Shown here: in pieces, positions 1 to 10,102 of the stretch
How positions within the stretch are numbered: position 1 is the stretch's first letter
How the letters are laid out: each line of letters begins with the position of its first letter
Assembly (NCBI RefSeq): GCF_963678635.1
Contig: NW_026971645.1
Location: 62,001 to 126,000 of the forward strand
Direction: 5' to 3'
Length of the DNA: 64,000 nucleotides
Source: Symsagittifera roscoffensis
Taxonomy: Eukaryota; Xenacoelomorpha; Acoela; Convolutidae
Program-made: the position numbers and the translations under genes
The notes under the pieces: model-generated
Databases searched by the model: none
Told to the model about the DNA's origin: nothing
Seen by the model: only the letters and a program-made list of their open reading frames with translations

Positions 1-360
1 GTACTTTCTAGAATCTCTCCAATCCGGTTTGCCCCGAACGTGGGTTGCTTACTACCTGAGTTTAACCACTGGAGCACAGTGGTGCTGTCAGTCCACATGA
101 ACGTGTTTGACACAGGAATGGTTAGAGCTTTGAGGACATCTTCCTTCAAGCGGGTAGCGAGTAACGCGGCCTGCAGTTCAAGCTTCGGGATGAAAAGCGC
201 TTTCATGGGCGCGACTCTTGCTTTTCCAAAGACGAAGGCAACTTGTGTTTCTATTGAAGTTTTCACACGGGCGCAAAGAAAAGCTACAGCACAAAAAACT
301 TCTTCTGAGCTGTCACCGAATATGTGTAACTCAACCCAATCGACTGGTGCGCTTTATACT
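1..360 (-). pseudogene. BEL/Pao pol: RNase H region, partial
   Basis: A minus-strand frame stays open from about 360 to the left edge. It carries the usual BEL/Pao RNase H landmarks: a FGDSSEE block near the start, then FGKARVAPMKAL, a PKLELQAALLA block, and a WTDSTTVLQWL block ending near base 30. The acidic residues expected of RNase H (GDS, LE and TDS) are all present. It is out of frame with the reverse transcriptase segment to its right, the shift falling near 345-370. This part looks young or well preserved compared with gag. The integrase that should follow is outside the window. Confidence 0.8.
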
Positions 361-1137
361 CATTTTCCCTAGAGATGGCAAACCAGAGTGCCAGGCAGAA
401 AATTTTGTCTTGATATCAACGGGTAGCTCATCATCCCATTGTTGGCCATGAATGCGCCAGATTTCTTTCAACAATAATCGCGCTCTTACGGTATAGGGCG
501 CTACGAGACCTATGGGGTCGAAAACGGAAGAAACAAAACTTAACACTGTTCGCTGTGTTATCGAATTTTTAAGTTCACGATTGACACCACGGCTTACGAC
601 CAAAGTGTCGTCGATATAGTCCCATTTCAGACCAAGAACATGAGAAGAATTATCCCTACAAGTTACAACATTTTTACTTTCCTGTTGCGGCGCGCTTTGG
701 GGCGGGCTTAACTCTTTATTAATTTTAGTTACATTACATATGAACTTAGTTAATTTAAAACCACCTAGAGCTAACAGAGTAATCAACTCTTGACTCATTT
801 TAAATGCAACATCAGGGTCCTCAAAGGAGTATAGGTAGTCGTCCATATAAAATTTCTCTAGAACTGCGGACGCCTCATCAGGGAACATCGCCTGATTATC
901 TATTGCAGTCCGTTGCAATGCATAATTTGCACACGTTGGCAAATATCTCGCTCCAAAGATATGTCTGGTGTACATACGTATGTCTGGTGTATCAAAGATC
1001 GGCTGTGGGGTCCTCCTGCCACAGAAAACGAAGAGATGGTTGGTCCTCTGGAAGGACGCCGACTTGTAGGAACATCCCTTCAATGTCAGCCGATACGGCA
1101 AAATGATGCTGACGAAAACGGAGGAGAACGAACACAA
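331..1137 (-). pseudogene. BEL/Pao pol: reverse transcriptase palm and thumb
   Basis: This 268-codon minus-strand frame holds the C-terminal half of the reverse transcriptase. The catalytic box reads YMDDY, its four codons lying at 838-849, so both catalytic aspartates are kept. A VLGLKWDY block and a SSVFDPIGLVAPY block follow; both are characteristic of BEL/Pao RT connection regions. The right end overlaps the upstream pol frame by about 145 bp in a different register, meaning a frameshift separates fingers from palm. A second shift at the left end separates it from RNase H. It belongs to the same decayed element as its neighbours. Confidence 0.88.
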
Positions 1138-2690
1138 GGTTTTGCAGCAGGTCGGGTCCTACTAGCAACGATTTGTTCAATGACGTACCGTGGAATTTAG
1201 ACGCTCCGTTAAGGACACGCCTCACTTTACCAGGTTTGTTTGGGTTCACCACGGGATGGTGAGGAAGATACCACTCGCGTATGCTGCGGTTCGAAAAATT
1301 ATGGGGAGGAACTTGAATCACGTATCCTTTACTCAAATCACCTTCGATAGTTTTTGAGTATTGATCCCTTAAGTGAGGATCTTTCGCTAAACGTTTTTCC
1401 AACGATTTTAACTGAGCCAAAGAGGAATAGTAATTGTCTGGTAACATGATAGATTCTTCTGCCCAAATCATACCTACAGCGTATCTTGATCCATCATGGA
1501 AGGTGGAGGAATCAAGTATTTTAGCCGCCCTATTGTCCTCGGCTGAACGGGAATTGACCTGTTTGTAGGCTCCGTATGACTCTATTTCATACCAGCGTTT
1601 GATTTGACAAGCTATTTCGGTATCATCCGTATTGCACTTGAAACAAGTAGAAAGGAAACCAGTAGATGTCGGCATTGGGCCGCTCAAGACCCAGCCTATT
1701 GGAAGGCGAACCGCGACAGGCGATGTGTTTGGATCGGCCTCACTCTTGAAATACTCCTCAGGCCGAATAGCATGGAAGGAGTCTTGACCAATTATTGAGT
1801 CTACATCGGCGTAGCTATACACAATTGGTTTGATTGAAGCAAGGTACGGATACTTGCTCTGTAATGCAGGGATGTTGACGGTATCGGTACCGACTTTAAG
1901 TTCATCCTTGACAAATGCGGTTAAATCGAATATGTATTCGAATCCATCGAAGTTAGAAGATACCTTCATCTGAACTTGTTTCGTTTTAACAACAGTCGTT
2001 GTGTTAATACCATTTACTGTGAGATCCAAATCTCTTCCTGAGAGATTCAGACATTTGACTAAATTAGTCGATATCCAGGAATTACTAGATGCTGAGTCGC
2101 ACAATGTTAAGCAATCAGCATTCTGGAAATCGGTGGAAACGTGGAGCTTGATTATGGGCAGTAACCCTTTCGATGTTATGATTGATGATTGGTCGTTCGA
2201 GATTGCGCAACTTACATCCAACGGAACGGGATTAAAGTCTGCATGATTCGAACTTGCGTTTGGTATATTCTTGCAGAATGATTTTCGATCAGCGTTTGTG
2301 CTCGCTCTATCCGGCTCTGTATTAGATCTTGGTTGACCAGCGTTGGGTCTTGTATGGCTATCATTTTTGTCCGGATTTCGACTAGGAAAAACACGTTCAG
2401 CCCCATGAAGAAGTACACTATGGGTGCTAGTGCAACCTGGTTTGGTGCATTTCTTTGCTCTGGGACCTTGCCGGAATGCGTGGTTCCCTTGTAAGCAGAA
2501 GAAGCACAATTTGTTTTCCGCAGAGAATTTCGCACGTTGTGTTGGAGTTTTCTCCTTAAACACAGAACACTTCCACAAGGCATGTTTCCCCTTGCAGAGG
2601 ATACGAGAAGGATATTCAAACTTTTTCTCAACTGTACTTGTCGAGGCAAAAACTCTCGTTACAGCTTTAGTTTTGGATGGCTCTTCGACT
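992..2690 (-). pseudogene. BEL/Pao zinc knuckles, protease and RT fingers
   Basis: The open frame from 2578 to 992 (528 codons) can be extended rightwards to about 2690 in the same register. In order it has a knuckle-like CKGKHALWKC, a second knuckle beginning CFFCLQGNH whose last cysteine is replaced by glycine, and a third Cys/His group (KKCTKPGC...H). Next comes the aspartic protease with CDSASSNSWIS, then the DSIIGQD and RLPIGWVLSGP blocks, and the RT N-terminus with PHHPVV, RRVLNGASK and DIEGMFLQV. The frame is lost just after the RT fingers near 1000. Catalysis would need the palm, which sits in another frame (331-1137). Confidence 0.87.
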
Positions 2691-3309
2691 TTGGGCTTTC
2701 CAAGTATATTTTTTTATTTTGCTCATGAGCTTCTGCTTCATCTTTTAACCAAATATTTAAGTCAATTAGGTTGGGGCGTGGCCAATTACGTTTCACGACA
2801 AAAAGTGACCACGATTCTCTCATGTTTGGTGGAATTTTAGAAAGAACTTGATTTAACAAAGAGACGCTTTTCAAATCTTCTTCATAATCAAGAGACCTAA
2901 AAACAGCAACTAGACTTGAAATGGTCATCGAGAAGCTAATGATTTTCTCAGAGTTGTGCATTCGAAGCTGCGGGAAACTGGACAACTTATCAAGGTGGGC
3001 CGTAATTACGTTTTGTGGCTGGCCCAACTTTCTTTCTAGAGTTTTCAGAGCATCCTTATACATTCTTCCACTGTATGCGAACTCTGCTATGGCTGACTTA
3101 GCTTTTCCCATGACTAATGTTTTTAAATAAGTTAACTTAGGGACGCTGCGTCTACAGTACTGCAAAATTGGCCAAACTATTCGTGCAATTGGAGCGGGTT
3201 GCCATCGTACTGGGCCAGCTTCCATTCTGGAAGGGGATCCTTCTTTGACTTGGACTAAGTCATTCAGTGTCACGGCTTGCGGTTGGGGAGCTGGTTGCAA
3301 CGACGGCAA
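2659..3309 (-). pseudogene. BEL/Pao gag core (DUF1759-type)
   Basis: A 216-codon minus-strand frame holds the gag segment that precedes the zinc knuckles in BEL/Pao elements. It includes LKTLVMGKAKSAIAEF, LERKLGQPQ, HLDKLSSFPQL and IPPNMRESW blocks, ending in a charged region with KDEAEAHEQNKK. The left end terminates by a frameshift near 2690, after which the zinc-knuckle frame takes over. The right side, 3310-3620, contains further gag linker in broken frames with several stops. Gag builds the particle that packages the element RNA; this copy is not translatable as one protein. Confidence 0.8.
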
Positions 3310-3619
3310 TGTTGTGCTAGGGTCAGCTGCAAAAGGTTGCTGCTGATATATGTAAGTGTTTTCAGCCGATGCGTCGTGATTGGGAAACCCATAGTAAACG
3401 CTACGACCCCTTGATACGTGGGGGAATTGGTGCTGAGATATTGGCGTTACGGATGAAAAAACACCAACTGATGGGTTTGTGTTACCATCACTTGTTAACC
3501 CAGTGATCTATTGGGTGACTGCGGGTGTCCAATTTGACATTAGTGGCAAATTGGGCTGACTAATAACGGCAGACTGTCCGCGAAACGGATTGTTCACTGA
3601 CGCAGGATTGCCATACACG

Positions 3620-5073
3620 TTATGTGATAGCAAGTTTCGATTTCTGCAGATTAAATTTGCAGGTGGTTGTGACACAATGGCATGGGGGTGTATCCAGAGT
3701 ATTGATTGGAGTTGGCGGGCATGTTTCCAACAACTCGGTAATCGTTATTAAAGTTGTTGACGGGGATATGTTGAATGGAAGACGAAGGATGAGGTACAGA
3801 GAAGTAACAGCATACCGGAGTATTGGTAACTGCTGTTTCAGCTGGATTAAAAATTGATAATGTATTGTTTTCGCAAAGTGTAGCGTTATTGGAAATAAGC
3901 AACAACTGCGTTTCGTGCTCAGGTTTAGTAGATACAGCGTGCTTGATTCCATCGCCATTGCTGAAGGAGACGGTTGGTTGATAGGGATAACATTGTTGAT
4001 CAAAATCAAAAGTCTGATTCGGCAACGATCGCCGAGGTGAAGCTTCCGCTGTGGACACATTTCTGTGTTGATGCGAACCACTTTCTATATTTATACAGTT
4101 TTCAAACTTTGAAGAAGACGGAACTACCTTGGGTCCTTTTTGGTTTTCTAATGCATGATCAACCCAATCGTTTACCCTGTCAGAACGACGATCAACCGAA
4201 GACGCCAGCTCGAGATGCTGATCTATTTCAGACTCCTCGAGGTATTCAGTTTCAACCATTTTTGCTTCAGCTACTTTAATACGATTTTCTTCGCTTAATC
4301 GTTCCATTTCAAGACGACTTTTTTCGATTCGTAAACGATGTTCTTGCTATTTACGGTCAATTTCAAATTTAACTTCTTGTTGTTTTCGTTCCATCTCAAT
4401 CAAATGCTGTTGCTCTTCGATGATGGCTTCCTGTTGTTTCAGTCTTAAGGTTGCTTCATGTTGTTTTTCCAACTCTTCTCGCTTCATCTTCGCTAGGAGC
4501 AGTTCTTTGCGGCGCTCACTGGGGGTCAATAATTTCATTGAGCTTCGCTTACTCGACCCGGATTTTGCCGATTTTGATAAAACTTTCGATCGACTAGTTT
4601 CACTGACGCAGACCTCTCAAGCTTGATTAGATTCCATATGAGCACGAGCCTTACCAGTTACTTCATCGTTAACTCTTACTATCCTATCCCACCATGCAGC
4701 CAACTCCGTTAATAATTTGCTATGTTTATCGGTTTTATTAGCTAATATCACAAGTTCATCATTTTTTGCTAATGCTTTTTCAAGAATACTCTTGATTCAA
4801 TTAAGGCGTTTATTTTTGTTTTCCGAATTGGTCCCTCTAAATCGGTTTTATTGCTATGTTTATCGGTTTTATTAGCTAATATCACAAGTTCATCATTTTT
4901 TGCTAATGCTTTTTCAAGAATACTCTTGATTCAATTAAGGCGTTTATTTTTGTTTTCCGAATTGGTCCCTCTAAACTCTCAATTATGCGACTGTGAACTA
5001 CGGAAAGCTCATTTTCTAGTGATGTTCGACCATTCACCAATCGTCGATATTTTAACTCAATTTGTTCTGCCAT
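3620..5073 (-). pseudogene. BEL/Pao gag N-terminal region with coiled coil
   Basis: The ATG at 5073-5071 opens a frame beginning MAEQIELKYRRLV that suits a BEL gag start, but it is broken within 60 codons by an internal duplication. After it come fragments at 4538-4347, which is strongly coiled-coil (repeats of E, K, Q and L with KREELEKQHEATLRLKQQ), and at 4307-3651, a low-complexity Ser/Asn/Pro-rich linker. A TAG-type stop at about 4348 separates the two. A second frame at 4081-3620 overlaps the linker and is not coding. The start codon choice rests on similarity of this N-terminus to BEL gag proteins and on the absence of an earlier open frame. Confidence 0.65.
4717..4975. repeat. 134 bp tandem duplication inside BEL gag
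   Basis: The segment 4717-4850 recurs almost unchanged at 4851-4975, starting at the shared TTGCTATGTTTATCGG and ending at GGTCCCTCTAAA. The period is 134 bp, which is not a multiple of three, so the duplication itself shifts the gag frame. This is a simple explanation for one of the breaks in the gag N-terminus. Confidence 0.95.
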
Positions 5074-5221
5074 TTTTGTTACTTTTGAACTTGTTCACTT
5101 CTACTCAATCGCTCAACAGCTCATTTTGAGAGAAAAAAGTCAATAATTAAATTAAGACCTTAACTTTAGTATCAATAAATTTTATTATGACTCATTAAGC
5201 AAAATCCCACATTAAAGCACT

Positions 5222-5832
5222 TCATTTAATTCCTAGTTGCTGCTCAGCGTTTCTTCTGTTTCGATAAGCTTTCCGCTTGCGCTTTCCTGGCTTAGGAGTA
5301 TTTTTCTTTTAAATAATATACTTCAAATTCTTGCTATAACGCCTAAGGATCGTAAACGTTTTCAGTTCTAGAGACGGATCCTGGTGTAGTTCTAAGTACT
5401 TTTGCCCTAACTCAGTGAGGTTCTGCTTCCTTCTAGATATCAGGTCTGTACTATAATAAGAACTAATATACGTGACTTTTTCAACTTACTATATATATCT
5501 TCCGTGCCTACACGTTTACAGTAAACGATTGCATAAATATTACGTTTATAGTTTAAAAGAATCTTCTTAAGCTGGTTAGGAGTTAGTGCGTTAAAGTTAT
5601 TACTACGGTGTCGACTAATAGAGCTATTAACGGCGTCGCGCCAAATAACAATGTCGTTTCGGTTTAAGAGATAGTGATCAAGTTGATACTGACAAGTTTT
5701 ACGGACGTTCACTGCGTTATGATTGAAACTTAACCCGGGAATGGCTAAGCACGATTGAGATACACGCTTTTGCCAAGCGAGAGAAAGTATTTTCAAAGCG
5801 TTTTGCAGCGAGCTAGCAGCTAGTTTGAACAT
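5222..5832 (-). pseudogene. Element E ORF-1, unrecognised protein, frameshifted
   Basis: The frame opens at 5832 with MFKLAASSLQNALKILSLAW and runs to a stop at 5440. One frameshift there joins it to a further frame (RRKQNLTELGQKYLEL near 5425, then KTFTILRRYSKNLKYII), which continues through one stop to about 5222 and ends in a very basic tail (KPGKRKRKAYRNRRN). So the intact protein was probably about 200 residues. Two other copies (7947-7654 and 10102-9782) keep only the first ~97 residues but at high identity. Notable blocks are GLSFNHNAVNVRKTCQYQLD and NRNDIVIWRDAVN. I do not recognise the family; the NDIVIW-type block is loosely reminiscent of SGNH hydrolase folds, which is speculation. 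A host or transposon role cannot be told apart. Confidence 0.5.
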
Positions 5833-6029
5833 TTAGTGAATTAAATCAACTTTAGAGGAAGGGAATCAAGCAAACCGCGACCTGACCTCCCGCAACACCC
5901 TGAGCTAACAATGTTGTAGCAAAAGGTAAGACGATTTGCTTAATAATACGCGACGGGTCTCGACTACGGCTACTTTTATCCAATTGAACTAGTTTAAATA
6001 GCTGCACCACGTTTCAAGAATAAACACAG

Positions 6030-6310
6030 CGTTTTTTCAGAATTTTTTTTTCGAAAATTTTGGATTTTTTTCCGAAAATTTTTTTCCACGTTTTCACCCA
6101 ACGGTTCAAGTTCCAAAAATAACCTGATGCGTTTGCGAAATTTTGAATTTTTTTTTAAAGTCCAAAACTTGGGGCAAAAAACTCGACTCGGTCGTTTAAA
6201 TTAAATTATTATGAAACTAGGCGCTTTGCGGAATAATTTTCAAAACTTTAAAATTTTGGGAAAAAAATCAAAAATTTTCAATTTTTTTTTTCAAAATTTT
6301 TGGTCTTTTT
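6030..6310. repeat. AT-rich low-complexity block of element E
   Basis: Runs of T and A alternate with the short palindrome-like word CGAAAATTTT. The same block occurs at 8150-8470 and 10310-10560, with length changes typical of slippage. No coding potential is evident. Confidence 0.8.
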
Positions 6311-6650
6311 TTGATACGGTGTTGGGCTTACAAACACGGTGTTAGGATAACGTAATTAAGGTTTATGAGGCCGGTTTTTTCCTAAAACCACAGAAAATTT
6401 TCTGATCAGGTTTTGGTATCGAGAAAATTGGGGGTTACGATTTTGCCATCAAAAACCTCGTATCAGATACTTCTGCTCCAATCCCTCAAGGAAAACTACT
6501 CCATCTGTTCTTCACTACAAAAAAAAATTTAAAAACCAAAAACTCTTTAAGCCTTGGAAGGGTGGAACCAGTTCTAAACTTAATAACCATTTTTATTTTT
6601 GATAAAACTATAACTCTGAAAATTACTAACTAATCCATCATGTTTCATCA

Positions 6651-6881
6651 CTAACACTGACAACTAATTATACTGCTGGGACTGCTTGTAGTTTCAGCAC
6701 CAGAACAATTCAAATAAATCTTAGAAGTTATTTCTTCTCCCTCCGGGCAAGTTCCATAACCTAAGTCGCGAATATCAGTAGACACTAGATCTGTTGAGAC
6801 TAGAAGATATAAAAGTAGGATTAAGATTGGTTTCAGACTTAGAAGTTGCACGAATCTATCCGGCCGAAAACAAGATAGCAT
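6651..6881 (-). CDS. Element E ORF-2, small signal-peptide-like ORF, copy 1
   Basis: A 76-codon ORF starts with MLSCFRPDRFVQLLSLKP, followed by a strongly hydrophobic run (ILILLLYLLV) that looks like a signal peptide or membrane anchor. After it comes a polar tail with a CPEGEE block and an NCSGAETTSS block, where NCS is a possible N-glycosylation site. A near-identical ORF is at 9037-8807. Diverged versions occur at 43606-43758 (plus, start codon changed to ACG) and 49554-49715 (plus, only the tail half matches). The homology extends past the stop codon into flanking DNA, so the ORF rides on a repeat. Function unknown; it may not be translated. Confidence 0.35.
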   Translation of the reverse strand: MLSCFRPDRFVQLLSLKPILILLLYLLVSTDLVSTDIRDLGYGTCPEGEEITSKIYLNCSGAETTSSPSSIISCQC

Positions 6882-6940
6882 GACGAACAGAGGTTATAAC
6901 TTATCTTGTTATGAGAAAGCTAACTCTGACTTAAATTCAT

Positions 6941-7641
6941 AACCTTTCAAGATTACTCTCCAAAATTTACGATACTTTAAAATTTTTAATAATCACTTCT
7001 AATCAATTATGCATGAACAAAAATTGTATTTGTGAGGAGAAAAATGTTTTTATATGAAGACAATTGTGTTTATTTGGAGACAATATTGGTTGGATTATGA
7101 AGCAATAAATAGCCCTTTTAGATTGTTTTTTTTTCTTGCTAAACTGATTTTAAATGCAACATTTTGCAAAAAATTTAAAATATATACATTTTTAAAATAT
7201 GCTGCTTGAAGCGGGTGAGGTAAAAAATGCCTCACAACTCAAAAAGTCTTAGTTTGATACCACTGACAATTGATTACAACCGTTACTTGAATAACAACCG
7301 CTACAATAACCATTACAAAGGGGAGCGTTAATGAAGTGGTGACTTCTCCGCCTCTCAACCGGAAAGTTAAATAATAGAGACCCACCATGATCCATTCTCG
7401 TTGCTTGAGGGAGAGCCAACATTACCTAGCCCCTAAAATAACCAAAAAAATTTGCATGTAGTTCTCAAGCAGAGGCTCAACAGCGCTTCGCCTTGAGAAA
7501 CTGTACAGCTAGTATGTTGGTTCTTTCCCTCAAGCATAAATGGTCTTATTTTTAGGACTAAGTATTTGATGTGTCAAACACAGTTGCTTGTGTTCTGTTT
7601 TGTTCGAGTTTCAACAGTTCTTCATCTTAATTAAAATCATG
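6941..7641. repeat. Unit B, divergent left-edge copy 1
   Basis: Between E copies 1 and 2 lies a diverged B unit. It keeps the landmarks GTGTTTATTTGGAGA near 7065, GATACCACTGACAAT at 7256, ACTTGAATAACAACCGC at 7287, a CATGATCC block near 7387 and GTACAGCTAGTATGTTGG near 7505. It ends at AAAATCATG, where E copy 2 begins. The subtype resembles the units at the far right edge (31640 and 32400), not the homogenised middle. Confidence 0.8.
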
Positions 7642-7653
7642 TGTATAGTACGT

Positions 7654-7947
7654 TTATAGTTTATAGTTTAAAAGAATCTTCTTAAGCTGGTTAGGAGTTA
7701 GTGCGTTAAAGTTATTACTACGGTGTCGACTAATAGAGTTATTAACGGCGTCGTGCCAAATAACAGTGTCGTTTCGGTTTAAGAGATAGTGATCAAGTTG
7801 ATACTGACAAGTTTTACGGACGTTCACTGCGTTATGATTGAAACTTAACCCGGGAATGGCTAAGCACGATTGAGATACACGCTTTTGCCAAATGGGGGAA
7901 AGTATTTTCAAAGCGCGGTGCAGTGAGCTAGCAGCTAGTATGAACAT
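7654..7947 (-). pseudogene. Element E ORF-1, copy 2, C-terminally truncated
   Basis: A 97-codon frame starts MFILAASSLHRALKIL and shares the GLSFNHNAVNVRKTCQYQLD, HYLLNRND and NNFNALTPNQLKKILLNY blocks with the copy at 5832-5222. It ends where the element meets the B-unit flank, so the C-terminal half is missing. Substitutions relative to copy 1 are few and mostly single residues. Not recognised as any named family. Confidence 0.45.
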
Positions 7948-8806
7948 TTAGTGAATTAAATCAACTTTAGAGGAAGGGAATCAAGCAAACCGCGACCTGT
8001 CCTCCCGCAACACCCTGAGCTAACAAGGTTGTAGCAAAAGGTAAGACGATTTGCTTAATAATACGCTACGGGTCTCGACTACGGCTACTTTTATCCAATT
8101 GAACTAGTTTAAATAGCTGCACCACGTTTCAAGAATAAACACGGCGTTTTTTCAGAATTTTTTTTCGAAAATTTCGGATTTTTTTTTATCCGAAAATTTT
8201 CCAAAATTTTTTTTTTCGAATTTTTTTCCGAAAATTTTTTTCCACGTTTTCACCCAACGATTCAAGTTCCAACAATAACCTGATGCGTTTGCGAAACTTT
8301 GAATTTTTTTTTAAGTCCAAAACTTGGGGCAAAAAACTCGACTCGGTCGTTTAAATTTAATTATTATGAAACTAGGCGCTTTGCTGAATAATTTGCAAAA
8401 CTTTAAAATTTTGGGAAAAAATCAAAAACTTTCAATTTTTTTTTTCAAAATTTTTGGCCTTTTTTTCGATACGGTGTTGAGCTTACAAACACGGTGTTAG
8501 GATAACGTAATTAAGGTTTATGAGGCCGGTTTTTTCCTAAACCCACAGAAAATTTTCTGATCAGGTTTTGGTATCGAGAAAAATTGGGGGTTACGATTTT
8601 GCCATCAAAAACCTCGTATCAGATACTTCTGCTCCGATCCCTCAAGGAAAACTACTCCATCCGTTCTTCACTACAATAAAAAATTTAAAAACCAAAAACT
8701 CTTTAAGCCCCGGAAAGGTGGAACCAGTTCTAAACTTAATAACCATTTTTATTATTGATAAAACTATAACTCTGAAAATTACTAATTAAACCATCATGTT
8801 TCATCA

Positions 8807-9037
8807 CTAACATTGACCATTAATTATACTGCTGGAACTGCTTGTAGTTTTAGCACCAGAACAATTCAAATAAATCTTAGAAGTTATTTCTTCTCCTTCC
8901 GGGCAAGTTCCATTACCTGAGTCGCGAATATCAGTAGACACTAGATCTGTTGAGACTAGAAGATATAAAAGCAAGATTAAGATTGGTTTCAGAGTTAGAA
9001 GTTGCACGAATCTATCCGGCCGAAAACAAGATAGCAT
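8807..9037 (-). CDS. Element E ORF-2, small signal-peptide-like ORF, copy 2
   Basis: A 76-codon frame differs from the copy at 6881-6651 by a handful of residues (LTLKP for LSLKP, DSGNGTCPEGEE for DLGYGTCPEGEE, GAKTTSSSSS in the tail). The hydrophobic N-terminal run is unchanged. Keeping an open frame in both copies is weak evidence of function because the copies are recent. See the entry at 6651 for the full description. Confidence 0.33.
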   Translation of the reverse strand: MLSCFRPDRFVQLLTLKPILILLLYLLVSTDLVSTDIRDSGNGTCPEGEEITSKIYLNCSGAKTTSSSSSIINGQC

Positions 9038-9096
9038 GACGAACAGATGTTATAACTTATCTTGTTATGAGAAAGCTAACTCTGACTTAAATTCAT

Positions 9097-9795
9097 AACC
9101 TTTCAAGATTACTCTCCAAAATTTACGATACTTTAAAATTTTTAATAATCACTTCTAATCAATTATGCAGGAACAAAAATTGTATTTGTGAGGAGAAAAA
9201 AGTTTTTTTATGAAAACAATTGTGTTTGTTTGGAGACAAAACTGGTTGGATTATGAAGCAATAAATAGCCCTTTTAGATTGTTTTTTTTTCTTGCTAAAC
9301 TGATTTTAAATGCAACATTTTGCAGAAAATTTAAAATATACATTTTTAAAATATGCTGCTTGAAGCGGGTGAGGGATATAAAGCCTCACAACTCAAAAAG
9401 TCTTAGTATGATACCACTGACAATTGATTACAACCGTTACTTGAATAACAACCGCTACAATAACCATTACAAAGGGGAGCGTTGATGAAGTGGTGACTTC
9501 TCCGCCTCTCAACCGGAAAGTTAAATAATAGAGACCCACCATGATCCATTCTCGTTGCTTGAGGGTGAGCCAACATTACCTAGCCCCTGAAATAACCAAA
9601 AAAAAATTGAATGTAGTTCTCAAGCAGAGGCTCAACAGCGCTTCGCCATGATAAAATGTACAGCTAGTATGTTGGTTATTTCCCTCAAGCATAAATGGTC
9701 TTATTTTTAGGACTAAGTATTTGATTTGTCAAACACAGTTGCTTGTGTTCTGTTTTGTTCGAGTTTCAACAGTTCTTTATCTTATTTAACATCAT
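9097..9795. repeat. Unit B, divergent left-edge copy 2
   Basis: This is a second diverged B unit, with GATACCACTGACAATTG at 9410 and the same ending at CATCATG before E copy 3. With E copy 2 it forms a compound period: E copies 2 and 3 begin 2154 bp apart (7642 and 9796). The 91-codon plus-strand frame at 9210-9485 is a chance opening across this unit. Confidence 0.78.
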
Positions 9796-10102
9796 GTTTA
9801 TAGTACGTTTTTAGTTTATAGTTTAAAAGAATCTTCTTAAGCTGGTTAGGAATTAGTGCGTTAAAGTTATTAATACGGTGTCGACTAATAGAGTTATTGA
9901 CGGCGTCGAGGCAAATAACAATGTCGTTTCGGTTTAAGAGATAGTGATCAAGTTGATACTGACAAGTTTTACGGACGTTCACTGCGTTATGATTGAAACT
10001 TAACCCGGGAATGGCTAAGCACGATTGAGATACACGCTTTTGCCAAGCGAGGGAAAGTATTTTCAAAGCGTTGTGCAGCGAGCTAGCAGCTAGTATGAAC
10101 AT
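9782..10102 (-). pseudogene. Element E ORF-1, copy 3, truncated
   Basis: This 106-codon frame shares the first ~97 residues with the copies at 5832 and 7947. Its last residues (KTYYKHDVK) come from the flanking unit, not from the protein. Differences from copy 1 include IVICLDAVNN in place of IVIWRDAVNS and one SNN to INN change. Function unknown. Confidence 0.42.

Larger units (their letters stand above)
1..5073 (-). mobile_element. Decayed BEL/Pao LTR retrotransposon, left-truncated by window edge
   Basis: Reading the minus strand from 5073 leftwards gives the BEL/Pao order: gag N-terminus with coiled coil, DUF1759-type gag core, zinc knuckles, retroviral-like aspartic protease, reverse transcriptase with YMDD, and RNase H. 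Integrase and the 3' LTR would lie left of base 1. No 5' LTR is evident between 5073 and the neighbouring E-type ORF that ends at 5222, so the element is probably truncated there. At least five frame breaks or stops interrupt gag-pol (near 360, 1000-1130, 2700, 3310-3620 and 4310-4720), so this copy cannot make a polyprotein. Family assignment rests on recognisable conserved stretches in each domain. Confidence 0.9.
5222..6940 (-). repeat. Element E, copy 1 (longest)
   Basis: This unnamed repeat is recognised because its sequence recurs at 7642-9096 and 9796-10560, with diverged pieces on the plus strand near 43550-43910 and 49554-49905. In minus orientation it begins near 6940, carries a signal-peptide-like ORF (6881-6651), an AT-rich block (about 6300-6030) and a second ORF (5832-5222). 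This copy keeps about 310 bp of the second ORF that copies 2 and 3 lack. No terminal repeats or target-site duplications are obvious by eye, so the class of element is unknown. Confidence 0.7.
7642..9096 (-). repeat. Element E, copy 2, inserted in a B unit
   Basis: This 1455 bp copy sits between AAAATCATG on its left and AACCTTTCAAGATTACTCTC on its right. In B units without E (for example near 10625-10680 and 31300-31350) these two flanks are separated only by 30-40 bp, so E interrupts the unit here. It carries ORF-1 truncated after about 97 codons (7947-7654) and an intact ORF-2 (9037-8807). Confidence 0.75.
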
